A model generated the notes under the pieces. That model saw nothing but the letters and a program-made list of their open reading frames with translations, was not told the origin of the DNA and did no database searches. 9,846 bases of DNA, from NCBI GenBank assembly GCA_013330915.1, contig DUHK01000028.1, positions 1-9,846 on the forward strand, read 5' to 3'. Of the stretch, positions 1 through 5,895 are shown piece after piece (positions within the stretch are counted from its first letter, which is position 1; each line of letters begins with the position of its first letter). The DNA comes from Methanosphaera sp. (GTDB lineage Archaea > Methanobacteriota > Methanobacteria > Methanobacteriales > Methanobacteriaceae). The position numbers and the translations under genes are program-made.

Positions 1-339
1 CAAAAGATTATTAGTACCCTTGGAGTTAGTTGTTTCAGTATCAGTAGGATTGTCAAATGACTGAGGAACAAAAGATTGAGCAGCCAAATGAAAAACATAA
101 TCCGGCTGAGATTCGTTTACTGCCTTTTCTAATGATGAAATATCAGTTAAATCCCCTGTAATTTCGTTGAATTTACCTTCGAGTGAATGATATTTTATGT
201 TTTTTGGAGTACTTCCATCTGTACGTCTTCTAATCAATCCATAAACATTTGCTTTCTGTTCTATTAGTTCTTCTGCAAGATATGCTCCTACAAAACCACT
301 GATTCCTGTAATAAGTACGTTTTTGTTATTCCAGCTCAT
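1..339 (-). CDS. NAD(P)-dependent sugar-nucleotide dehydratase/epimerase, GDP-mannose 4,6-dehydratase-like (partial, C-terminus beyond window)
   Basis: Only the first 113 residues are present; the gene runs off the left edge. It is an extended short-chain dehydrogenase/reductase acting on a nucleotide sugar, probably in the cytoplasm for surface polysaccharide or glycoprotein sugars. The N-terminus carries the Rossmann motif TGISGFVG (T11 to G18; GxxGxxG at 12, 15, 18), then GLIRRRTDG near residue 39-47, an acidic GDLTD near 68, and FHLAAQSFV near 90-98. The RRRxxG stretch and HLAAQSFV are typical of GDP-mannose 4,6-dehydratases and GDP-4-keto-6-deoxymannose reductases; the catalytic YxxxK lies outside, so the exact activity is not settled. 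The start is ATG at 339, preceded by GGTGA (SD) 5 nt upstream; a nearby ATG is out of frame and stops at once. It follows the GT4 gene by 23 nt and is probably co-transcribed. Confidence 0.85.
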   Translation of the reverse strand, partial: MSWNNKNVLITGISGFVGAYLAEELIEQKANVYGLIRRRTDGSTPKNIKYHSLEGKFNEITGDLTDISSLEKAVNESQPDYVFHLAAQSFVPQSFDNPTDTETTNSKGTNNLL

Positions 340-362
340 TGTTTCACCATAATGATTTGTTA

Positions 363-1487
363 CTATAAATCGTCAATAACCTTTAAATATTCATCTACTA
401 TTTTATCCCAATTGAATTGAGTTTCTACTTTTATTCTGCCGTTGGTTCCCATTTGTTTTTGTAGTTGTTTGTCGTTTAACAACAGCATAATTTTTTCCGT
501 AAGTTTGGGGATATTTCCCGGTTCAACTAAAAAACCGTTGTATCCATCTTCAACAACATCCAATGTACCTCCGGAAGCATATGTTACAACCGGAACTTCA
601 CAATAATTTGCTTCTGCCAAGACCATACCAAATCCTTCACGTGTAGAAGGCAGCACTAATACTTCAGATTCTTTGATTTGTGTTATCAAATCTTCATCGG
701 AGAGATTTTCCTTAAATGAAACGTAATCCTCCAATGATTTTGAAGAAACTAAATCGATGATGTTCTTTTTTTCATCACCCCTGCCCACAATCACCAGTCT
801 AGCGTTTGGAATACTTTTTAATATTTCTTCAAAGGATTCGACTAAGTGATCAACATGTTTATGTGGTATCAGTCTTCCGACAAATATTATTTTATCACAT
901 ACCTTTTCAATAGTGTCGATTGCATCGTATTTTTGAGTGTCTACACCAATATAGATTAGTTCTATCTTGTCTTTGGATACTCCAAAATCATCAGTCAATG
1001 ACTTTTCTGTTGATTTGCTGATGGTAATTATTTTATCAAAAGGTAAATTTACCAGAAATTTTTCCAATGTGTTGGCAAGAAATGAATGATTCATCCACTG
1101 ATCACTACCGGATGAACTGGTATCGTATACTGTTCCAAGAATAGGTGTTTTTTTAATTTTTGAAGCTATTGTTGAAGACAATAATGGTGAATAAGATTGT
1201 GCATCAATTATATCATAACTGTTTTTCAATAACCAGGAAATAACACTCCCCAAGTATCTTATAAAATCGAAAATACTCCTTGCTGGAGGGTTTTCTATTG
1301 TTGGTCCAATATGATGTACATTAATTCCATCTATATTTTCATAATCAGGAACATCCTTTATTTTCATGCAGATTAAATCTACCTGAACTCCTCTTTCAAC
1401 AAGTTTTTTAGCCAGTTGATAAAAACGACGTTCCCCTCCACCGAAATAATGTGGAATAAAAAACTCTGTAACTATGCATATTTTCAT
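363..1487 (-). CDS. GT4-family glycosyltransferase (GT-B fold)
   Basis: Predicted cytoplasmic, membrane-associated retaining glycosyltransferase that moves a sugar from a nucleotide donor to a glycan or lipid acceptor; donor and acceptor cannot be read from sequence. The 374-residue protein has the N-terminal acceptor Rossmann domain (ICIVTEFF then GGGERR at 16-21), and the C-terminal donor domain (VGRLIPHK at 203-210, VIVGRGDE at 232-239, and the E-x7-E motif with E284 and E292 in STREGFGMVLAEA, then GFLVEPG). Length and order are normal for the family. The frame opens further upstream (1571), but the start at 1487 is preferred because GGTGA lies 5 nt before it and homology begins with MKICIVTEF; the extra 28 residues would be low-complexity K/F/L. 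First gene of a minus-strand unit with the dehydratase-like gene 23 nt downstream. Confidence 0.9.
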   Translation of the reverse strand: MKICIVTEFFIPHYFGGGERRFYQLAKKLVERGVQVDLICMKIKDVPDYENIDGINVHHIGPTIENPPARSIFDFIRYLGSVISWLLKNSYDIIDAQSYSPLLSSTIASKIKKTPILGTVYDTSSSGSDQWMNHSFLANTLEKFLVNLPFDKIITISKSTEKSLTDDFGVSKDKIELIYIGVDTQKYDAIDTIEKVCDKIIFVGRLIPHKHVDHLVESFEEILKSIPNARLVIVGRGDEKKNIIDLVSSKSLEDYVSFKENLSDEDLITQIKESEVLVLPSTREGFGMVLAEANYCEVPVVTYASGGTLDVVEDGYNGFLVEPGNIPKLTEKIMLLLNDKQLQKQMGTNGRIKVETQFNWDKIVDEYLKVIDDL

Positions 1488-1560
1488 TTTATTCACCATA
1501 AAAGTAAGAAAAAGAAAATTTTCAAATTCCATACTTTCTTTTTTAAACTTTAGAAAAAAT

Positions 1561-1570
1561 ATTATATTCA
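1561..1570 (-). promoter_or_regulatory. Possible TATA element for the glycosyltransferase unit
   Basis: On the minus strand the stretch reads TGAATATAAT followed by a T-run, about 75-85 nt before the chosen start codon at 1487. That would leave a leader of roughly 50 nt containing the GGTGA site. The whole region is AT-rich, so other boxes are possible. Confidence 0.25.
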
Positions 1571-1788
1571 ATTATTTGATTATGTTAAGAACTATTTAAT
1601 TTATCATAGATAAATATTACTTCTATCCGGTTTGGATATTAACAACCATCCTATTCAAAATAAGACTATGTGAACATTCACCATCAATTAATAAAGTTTT
1701 TATGTCTCTTTATCTTTGATGTTAAAATTAGTTTTATCCAAGGTTTAATGGAATATTCTCACGGGAATGTTTTCTCTGTCTGAAAATA

Positions 1789-1803
1789 CGAAATTTTTTA
1801 ATA
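1789..1803 (+). promoter_or_regulatory. Possible BRE/TATA element for the flavoprotein unit
   Basis: The stretch CGAAATTTTTTAATA resembles a purine-rich BRE followed by an AT-rich TATA-like box, about 80 nt upstream of the ATG at 1879, leaving a leader of about 50 nt that includes the GGAG at 1864-1867. A second AT-rich box near 1852-1859 is too close to the start unless the transcript is leaderless. Weak call. Confidence 0.25.
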
Positions 1804-1878
1804 ATTATTTTTACAAAGATTCTATTAAGTTTTTGGACATTAGATAAGAAAGAAAATATATTTGGAGTTGTAACATTT

Positions 1879-2457
1879 ATGTTAAAAGTAGTTGGTATAG
1901 TAGGCAGTCCCAGAAATGGGGGCAATACTGAATACATGGTAAATTATACATTGAATGAACTTAAAATGCTAGGTTTTGAAACGGAGCTTGTTAAACTACA
2001 TGACAAAAACATCAATTATTGTGTTGGCTGTGATGAATGTAAAAAAACCAATGAATGCGTAATAAAAGATGATATGCAAGAATTGACTAAGAAGTTATTG
2101 GATGCTGATGGAATTATAATGAGCAGTCCAGTGTACTTCGGTAACATGACCGGATTGGCAAAAAGTTTTATTGACAGATTAAGACCATTAAGAAACGTTC
2201 ATGCATTTAAATATAAGGTGTGCGGTGCAATATCCACGGGCGGTTTTCGTAATGGTGGTCAGGAAACTACTGTTCATTCAATCTATGATTTTTTCCTTAT
2301 TCAAGGAGGAATAGTTGTTGGTGACGATAGACCTACAGCCCATTATGGTGCACTGGGAGTTGGAGATACGGCTGATGATGAAATTGCACTTACAACATGC
2401 AAAAATCTGGCAAAGAGAATGAGTGACCTTTTAAAGAAAATAAACAACGAGGATTAA
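1879..2457 (+). CDS. Iron-sulfur flavoprotein (Isf-type, NADPH-dependent FMN reductase family)
   Basis: A 192-residue flavodoxin-fold protein, predicted cytoplasmic, binding FMN and a 4Fe-4S cluster; characterised methanogen Isf proteins pass electrons from ferredoxin and can reduce O2 or H2O2. The FMN phosphate loop GSPRNGGNT is at residues 9-17. A compact cysteine motif follows: C48-x2-C51-x2-C54-x5-C60, the spacing described for Methanosarcina thermophila Isf. SSPVYFGNMTGLAKSFIDR (82-100) is the family's second FMN/dimer segment. Length matches Isf (about 190). The start has GGAG 11 nt upstream, slightly long spacing. A tiny membrane protein gene follows after 4 nt and is probably co-transcribed. 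The physiological partner is not evident; a role in oxidative stress is family-based inference. Confidence 0.9.
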   Translation: MLKVVGIVGSPRNGGNTEYMVNYTLNELKMLGFETELVKLHDKNINYCVGCDECKKTNECVIKDDMQELTKKLLDADGIIMSSPVYFGNMTGLAKSFIDRLRPLRNVHAFKYKVCGAISTGGFRNGGQETTVHSIYDFFLIQGGIVVGDDRPTAHYGALGVGDTADDEIALTTCKNLAKRMSDLLKKINNED

Positions 2458-2461
2458 AGTT

Positions 2462-2770
2462 ATGGTAAAAAAACATTTTTTGGCCAGAAAAATCACAAGA
2501 ATATATCTTGAAAGTTATCTGTTGGTAATGTTTCTGATTTACCTATTTCCAATAATATATATGTTGCTTGTTGAGAAAAATCCACAATTCTTTGGAGCAA
2601 ACATATTATTCTTCGAGTTTAACCTGTTTTTATCATTGGTACTGCTTATATATACCTACTTTACAAGGTATGAAAACAATAACTGGAAAATTTTCATCCT
2701 ATATTTTGTTTTAAGCATCATATTCCTTGTTAGTAGCATGATTATTTTGGGTTGGAACATTTACTTTTAA
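2462..2770 (+). CDS. Small hypothetical membrane protein with three predicted TM helices
   Basis: I do not recognise this 102-residue protein. It has a short basic N-terminus (KKHFLARKITR) followed by three hydrophobic segments, about residues 17-37, 46-67 and 75-97, with a polar loop (RYENNNWK) between the second and third. No catalytic or metal-binding motif is visible and there are no cysteines. The start lies 4 nt after the stop of the iron-sulfur flavoprotein, with GAGG of the SD inside the end of that gene, so the two are likely translated from one mRNA. By the positive-inside rule the basic N-terminus should be cytoplasmic. Function unknown; a membrane partner for the flavoprotein is only a guess from position. 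Confidence 0.7.
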   Translation: MVKKHFLARKITRIYLESYLLVMFLIYLFPIIYMLLVEKNPQFFGANILFFEFNLFLSLVLLIYTYFTRYENNNWKIFILYFVLSIIFLVSSMIILGWNIYF

Positions 2771-2779
2771 AAAAAGTTT

Positions 2780-2798
2780 AAAAAGTATATTTAATATA
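2780..2798 (+). promoter_or_regulatory. Probable BRE/TATA promoter for the GT2-DUF2304 unit
   Basis: The stretch AAAAAGTATATTTAATATA is a good archaeal purine-rich BRE followed by a TATA box. It sits about 60-80 nt before the ATG at 2859, giving an expected start site near 2812-2820 and a leader of about 40 nt. It begins only 10 nt after the previous stop codon, so a new transcription unit is likely here. Confidence 0.5.
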
Positions 2799-2858
2799 GA
2801 TTATAATAACTAGAATAAGAATTTTATTAACATCATATAACTAGGGGCTATACAGAAA

Positions 2859-3569
2859 ATGAACAACGAAGACAAACCACCAATTACATCAGATATATAC
2901 ATTATTTTATCTTGTTATAATGAAGAGCAAACACTAGAAGAAGTTGTTAAGGAGTTAGTGGAACGTGGATTTAAGGTAATAATTGTCGATGATGGATCCA
3001 AGGATGACAGTCCTGTTATTGCCAGACGTTTGGTGAAAGAATGTTATCCTAACGTATATCATTACAGGCATATTATCAATGTTGGTTTGGGAGGAGCAAT
3101 CAAAACAGGTATTAGAGCTGCCCTAAGCAAAGGAGCAGACATTATGATTACCTTCGATGCTGACGGCCAACATGACCCTGATGACTTATATAACATGTAT
3201 CCCCCATTACAAGAGGGCAAAGCAGATGTTGTTATAGCTGCACGTGATTTTAATGACATGCCTACAGGCAGACGTTTCGGAAACACAGTTATGAACTATA
3301 TCACATACATCTTCCAGGGAAAAATGGTTAAGGATTCACAATCAGGACTAAGAGCTTTTACCAACAAAGCTGCCCGTAAACTTGTATTGAAAAGTCCCCA
3401 TTATGGAGTTTCCAGTGAAATCATTGGTGAAATAAAACGAAGAAAACTGAATCTAATGGAAGTTCCAATGACTACAATATATGATGACAGAACAATCCAA
3501 AAGGGAACAAATACACTGGTTGGAATTAAGATTGTTTTGGAGTTTCTTAATGAAACTCTTAAAAAATAA
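2859..3569 (+). CDS. GT2-family glycosyltransferase, dolichol-phosphate mannose synthase-like
   Basis: Predicted inverting GT-A enzyme that moves a sugar from a nucleotide donor to a polyprenyl/dolichyl phosphate at the inner membrane face, feeding surface glycan or glycoprotein assembly. The 236-residue chain shows IILSCYNEEQTL (15-26), VDDGSKDDS (43-51), the metal-binding DADGQHDPDD (100-109, with D100 and D102), and DSQSGLRAF (159-167), all family hallmarks. There is no C-terminal TM pair, and the length equals the soluble catalytic domain of the DPM1-like group. The SD is AGGGG at 2843-2847, which pairs with the 16S tail through one G-U wobble. The DUF2304 membrane protein gene starts 15 nt after its stop, a recurrent pairing in bacteria and archaea. 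Donor sugar unknown. Confidence 0.9.
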   Translation: MNNEDKPPITSDIYIILSCYNEEQTLEEVVKELVERGFKVIIVDDGSKDDSPVIARRLVKECYPNVYHYRHIINVGLGGAIKTGIRAALSKGADIMITFDADGQHDPDDLYNMYPPLQEGKADVVIAARDFNDMPTGRRFGNTVMNYITYIFQGKMVKDSQSGLRAFTNKAARKLVLKSPHYGVSSEIIGEIKRRKLNLMEVPMTTIYDDRTIQKGTNTLVGIKIVLEFLNETLKK

Positions 3570-3584
3570 TGTGGGGACTGAAAA

Positions 3585-3917
3585 ATGTTAATGTATCAAA
3601 TTATATTGTTATTTGTCAGTATCCTATGTATATTGCTTGGAATCTACAGATACAAAAACGACCATTTTAGTAATAGTGTCTTTACATTATGGACAGTAGT
3701 ATGGATAATTATTCTACTTGTAGCTATATTTCCTAATTTGACAACAAGTTTTGCCAACATATTTGGAATTGGACGTGGATTGGATAGTGTTTATATAGTT
3801 TCAATCATTTTCCTGTTCTATATTGTTTTCAAGTTATATAATAGCATAGAACAACAGAAAAAAAGAATTAACGAACTTGTCAGCCAAATGGCACTGAAAG
3901 AACATGAAGATGACTAA
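3585..3917 (+). CDS. DUF2304 family membrane protein
   Basis: A 110-residue membrane protein with three hydrophobic segments (about 4-20, 31-50 and 68-86), the conserved GIGRGLD motif at 61-67 just before the third helix, and a charged, probably coiled-coil C-terminal tail (EQQKKRINELVSQMALKE). These are the features of the DUF2304 family, whose biochemical function is not established. Family genes commonly sit beside GT2 glycosyltransferases, as here, suggesting that it anchors or assists the soluble enzyme. SD is GGGG at 3573-3576; a second in-frame ATG lies two codons downstream and would be equally plausible. Confidence 0.85.
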   Translation: MLMYQIILLFVSILCILLGIYRYKNDHFSNSVFTLWTVVWIIILLVAIFPNLTTSFANIFGIGRGLDSVYIVSIIFLFYIVFKLYNSIEQQKKRINELVSQMALKEHEDD

Positions 3918-3936
3918 TCTTCAAATTACTTTTTTT
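3905..3936 (+). terminator. Hairpin plus T-run terminator overlapping the DUF2304 stop codon
   Basis: A perfect 7-bp inverted repeat (TGAAGAT at 3905-3911 and ATCTTCA at 3917-3923, loop 5 nt) includes the stop codon TAA at 3915-3917. It is followed by seven T at 3930-3936, with a second T7 run at 3963-3969. Archaeal termination needs mainly the T-run; the stem makes it look intrinsic in the bacterial style. Confidence 0.55.
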
Positions 3937-4018
3937 GAATACATTTTACATAGATAATAAACTTTTTTTAATGAAAGTACAAAGTATAATAATCTTATCA
4001 TTATTTGACTGGTTTTCG

Positions 4019-4035
4019 CATTTGTGGTACAAATG
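4019..4035. repeat. Perfect 7-bp inverted repeat (dyad) with 3-nt spacer
   Basis: CATTTGT, then GGT, then ACAAATG. It lies roughly 150 nt upstream of the NAC TATA box in a non-coding gap, more GC-containing than its surroundings. It could be an operator half-site pair or part of a small RNA; nothing else supports either. Confidence 0.4.
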
Positions 4036-4172
4036 TTCTAAATCATATTTATTTAAAAAAAATATCTTTTTTTACAGGTATCTTTAAAATGATTATGTAA
4101 AAAAGTAAGTCTAAAAAATAATACTTATCTTAAAAGAATTCATATTAGAACAATTAAATTAATAGTAAATAA

Positions 4173-4190
4173 ATTATATAATATATATAG
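4173..4190 (+). promoter_or_regulatory. TATA promoter of the NAC gene
   Basis: ATTATATAATATATATAG lies about 60-75 nt before the NAC start, with a purine/A-rich stretch just upstream. The expected transcription start is near 4205-4212, leaving a leader of about 40 nt ending in the strong SD. Confidence 0.5.
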
Positions 4191-4237
4191 AATAAATTAA
4201 TAATTTAATATTTATTTTTCATAGGTTTTTAAATAAA

Positions 4238-4244
4238 GGAGGAG
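4238..4244 (+). promoter_or_regulatory. Strong Shine-Dalgarno site of NAC
   Basis: GGAGGAG ends 5 nt before the ATG at 4250, among the best SDs in the window, consistent with an abundant ribosome-associated protein. Confidence 0.7.
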
Positions 4245-4249
4245 AAATA

Positions 4250-4621
4250 ATGTTTCCAGGCGGTAAAATAAGTCCAAAACAATTAAAACAAATGGAAAGA
4301 CAGATGAAGAAAATGGGTATGAATATGAAAGACCTTGACGGTGTTGAACAGGTTGTCATTACCCTTAAAGATAAAGAAATTGTCATTAAAGATGCTGAAG
4401 TTAGCATCATGAATGCAATGGGTCAAGAAACATACCAGATTGTTGGAAAAGCTGAAGAAAGAATTAAAGGCGCAGATACTGATGTTGTATCAGAAGTAGA
4501 AATTTCAGCTGATGATATTGATTTAGTTGCTTCACAAACAGGAAAAACAAAAGAAGAAGCAGAAAATGCATTAAAAGAAGCTAATGGCGATTTAGCTGAA
4601 GCTATTATGAGATTATCATAA
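4250..4621 (+). CDS. nac: Nascent polypeptide-associated complex protein (archaeal alpha-NAC)
   Basis: Archaeal NAC forms a homodimer that binds ribosomes near the exit tunnel and contacts emerging chains. The 123-residue protein begins with a Gly/Pro/Met-Lys-rich region (MFPGGKISPKQLKQMERQMKK, interrupted helix), followed by the NAC beta-barrel domain at about 33-72 (VEQVVITLKDKEIVIKDAEV ... ETYQIVGKAEE) and a C-terminal UBA domain at about 87-122, with DDIDLVASQTGKTKEEAENAL and GDLAEAIMRL. Domain order and length are typical of the crystallised Methanothermobacter protein. The ATG has a strong SD and its own promoter. The downstream RNase-palm unit starts 232 nt later; whether the two are transcribed together is not visible. 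All key parts are present. Confidence 0.97.
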   Translation: MFPGGKISPKQLKQMERQMKKMGMNMKDLDGVEQVVITLKDKEIVIKDAEVSIMNAMGQETYQIVGKAEERIKGADTDVVSEVEISADDIDLVASQTGKTKEEAENALKEANGDLAEAIMRLS

Positions 4622-4712
4622 CTTCAAAGAGATGAATAAATTAATATTTAAGCTATGGATTTTCTTATAAATGATTCAGATATATTGAATTTACATTTTA
4701 AATAAGGAAAAA

Positions 4713-4769
4713 ATGCAAAAATTCTTTAAAACACTAAAAAAACTCGAAAAATACAGTATATCTATTTAA
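4713..4769 (+). CDS. Possible 18-residue small ORF in the leader region of the NYN RNase gene
   Basis: ATG at 4713 has AAGGA 4 nt upstream and opens an 18-codon frame encoding a basic, potentially amphipathic peptide (MQKFFKTLKKLEKYSISI, then TAA). It lies in the 232-nt gap between NAC and the RNase gene, 84 nt before the TTG start. It may be a translated small protein or leader peptide, but in such A-rich DNA a short frame with AGGA can arise by chance. No family is recognisable. Confidence 0.25.
   Translation: MQKFFKTLKKLEKYSISI
4755..4763 (+). promoter_or_regulatory. Possible TATA element for the RNase/palm-domain unit
   Basis: AGTATATCT, preceded by the purine-rich CGAAAAATAC, lies about 95 nt before the TTG start. 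The expected start site near 4785-4790 would leave an extremely A-rich leader of about 65 nt ending in the GGTGATC SD. Not distinguishable from other AT-rich boxes without transcript data. Confidence 0.3.
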
Positions 4770-4844
4770 CAGATAACTACTAAGAAAAGCATACAAAATA
4801 TTAAAAATAAGCGAACAGGAAATAAAAAAAATAAAAAATAAAAA

Positions 4845-4851
4845 GGTGATC
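4845..4851 (+). promoter_or_regulatory. Shine-Dalgarno site that decides the TTG start at 4854
   Basis: GGTGATC is fully complementary to the expected archaeal 16S rRNA 3' end and its GGTGA core ends 4 nt before the TTG. No in-frame ATG exists near the conserved N-terminal strand, so the TTG start is well supported. Confidence 0.75.
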
Positions 4852-4853
4852 TT

Positions 4854-5894
4854 TTGAAAATAATTGTTGATGGGTCAAATGTTGCATACTATGGGCAACA
4901 ACCCGATGAAGAAACAGGCAAAGTAACACCAAGTCTTAAAACACTGAAAGTCGCTATAAGCACTCTTGAAAAATTAGGACATGAACCAATTGTATTATCA
5001 GATGCACCGTTAAGACATGAAATTGATGATAAAGATGGCTTTAATGAAATGATTCAAAACGAACAAGTATTCCCTGTACCTGCAGGTACAATAGCCGATC
5101 ATTACATCTTAAATTTAGCATATGAAAAAGATGCTAAAATATTATCAAATGACTTCTTTAGAGATTATCAGGATGAATTCCAAGATATAAACAGTAGAAG
5201 ATTACCATACAGGGTAAAAAACGGCAGATTCCAAATAGGAAAACCTGCACCACCTAAAAAAGTCAAAAACTTACTGCAAAAAATCTGTTCCAAATCATTA
5301 AACGAATTTGAAACAAGAGGATTTGACGTTTACAAATCCAAGAAAAACAGAAAATTTTCAGGTTTGGCTGTAGCACAGGAAGCAATTAACAGAGTTAACA
5401 AAGAAGAGGATAATGCTATCGATTCAAAATTAGAAAATATCTTTATGAAAGTACCACTTCTAAATAAAATGGTGAGCTTCGTCGATGATGAAGTAGAAGA
5501 AGCAGACTTCCTCATATTCGTATTGGTAAACCCTAAGGATTACAAGGAAGCTGTCAGAAATGCAGGAACCATAGCAGTCACTGTCAGAAATAAACTTAAC
5601 CTTGATCATTCACCATTGGTAGCTGTAAGAAATGATTTATTCACAAGGCCGGGAACCTTTGAACTGAATATCATTTACTCTGATGAAGTACTGGAAGAAT
5701 CCCCATTTAACTTAAACATCATAATAAACGATTCCGACTATTCATTCATCAAACATAACTCAAGAAATATTGCAAGTACCATGGCTGCAAGATTAGGAAC
5801 ATGGAAATTCCCGATTGTATCTGTAAAACCAAGTATGCTTATGGAAAAACCAGGACAGTTCGAAATATCAATAGAACGTGGAGGAAGAAGATAA
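4854..5894 (+). CDS. NYN/PIN-fold ribonuclease, Zc3h12a (Regnase)-like, with duplicated C-terminal module
   Basis: Predicted metal-dependent endoribonuclease of 346 residues. The N-terminal NYN domain (1 to about 130) starts with IIVDGSNVAYYG (D6), then IVLSD (46-50), ADHYILNLAYE (81-91, D82), and ILSNDFFRDY (96-105, D100 and D104), ending RLPYRVKNGRFQIG; order and wording closely match the eukaryotic Regnase-1 nuclease core, including its acidic metal-binding residues. No CCCH zinc finger is present. A Lys-rich linker (134-175) leads to a C-terminal part (about 219-342) made of two similar modules, each with I-A-x-T, then P-x-V-x-V, then P-G-x-F-E; this part I do not recognise. The TTG start is backed by a strong SD. 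The stop is 1 nt before the next ATG, whose SD lies within this gene's last codons, so the pair is translationally coupled. RNA targets unknown. Confidence 0.8.
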   Translation: MKIIVDGSNVAYYGQQPDEETGKVTPSLKTLKVAISTLEKLGHEPIVLSDAPLRHEIDDKDGFNEMIQNEQVFPVPAGTIADHYILNLAYEKDAKILSNDFFRDYQDEFQDINSRRLPYRVKNGRFQIGKPAPPKKVKNLLQKICSKSLNEFETRGFDVYKSKKNRKFSGLAVAQEAINRVNKEEDNAIDSKLENIFMKVPLLNKMVSFVDDEVEEADFLIFVLVNPKDYKEAVRNAGTIAVTVRNKLNLDHSPLVAVRNDLFTRPGTFELNIIYSDEVLEESPFNLNIIINDSDYSFIKHNSRNIASTMAARLGTWKFPIVSVKPSMLMEKPGQFEISIERGGRR

Positions 5895-5895
5895 A

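Larger units (their letters stand above)
1488..1878. other. Divergent intergenic region between glycosyltransferase and flavoprotein genes
   Basis: About 390 bases with no gene I can support. It should hold the promoters of both divergent units. Visible structure is slight: a short dyad (TATCC, 5-nt loop, GGATA) at 1624-1638, an 8-bp palindrome GAATATTC near 1751-1758, and AT-rich TATA-like stretches listed separately. A 67-codon reading frame on the minus strand that starts inside the flavoprotein gene and runs into this region has no SD and no recognisable motif. Confidence 0.6.
3918..4249. other. Intergenic region upstream of NAC: T-runs, a dyad, promoter
   Basis: About 330 AT-rich bases with no supported gene. 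From left to right it holds the terminator T-runs (to 3969), a compact inverted repeat at 4019-4035, further oligo-A/T tracts around 4053-4075, and the NAC promoter and SD at the right end. A 38-codon reading frame at 3971-4087 lacks an SD and is not called. No tRNA or snoRNA-like fold was recognised. Confidence 0.6.

Noticed and set aside
1488..1571. N-terminal extension of the GT4 glycosyltransferase to 1571
   Set aside because: The SD GGTGA falls inside the extension just before the codon at 1487, and the extra 28 residues are K/F/L-rich without family similarity.
1624..1638. Short dyad TATCC/GGATA between the divergent units
   Set aside because: Only 5-bp arms; expected by chance in an AT-rich gap of this size.
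1734..1937. 67-codon minus-strand frame overlapping the start of the flavoprotein gene
   Set aside because: Overlaps the conserved FMN loop of a well-supported gene on the other strand, no SD, no family features.
3971..4087. 38-codon reading frame in the gap before NAC
   Set aside because: No SD (a T-run precedes the ATG), unusual residue mix, and it overlaps terminator T-runs and the dyad; most likely chance.
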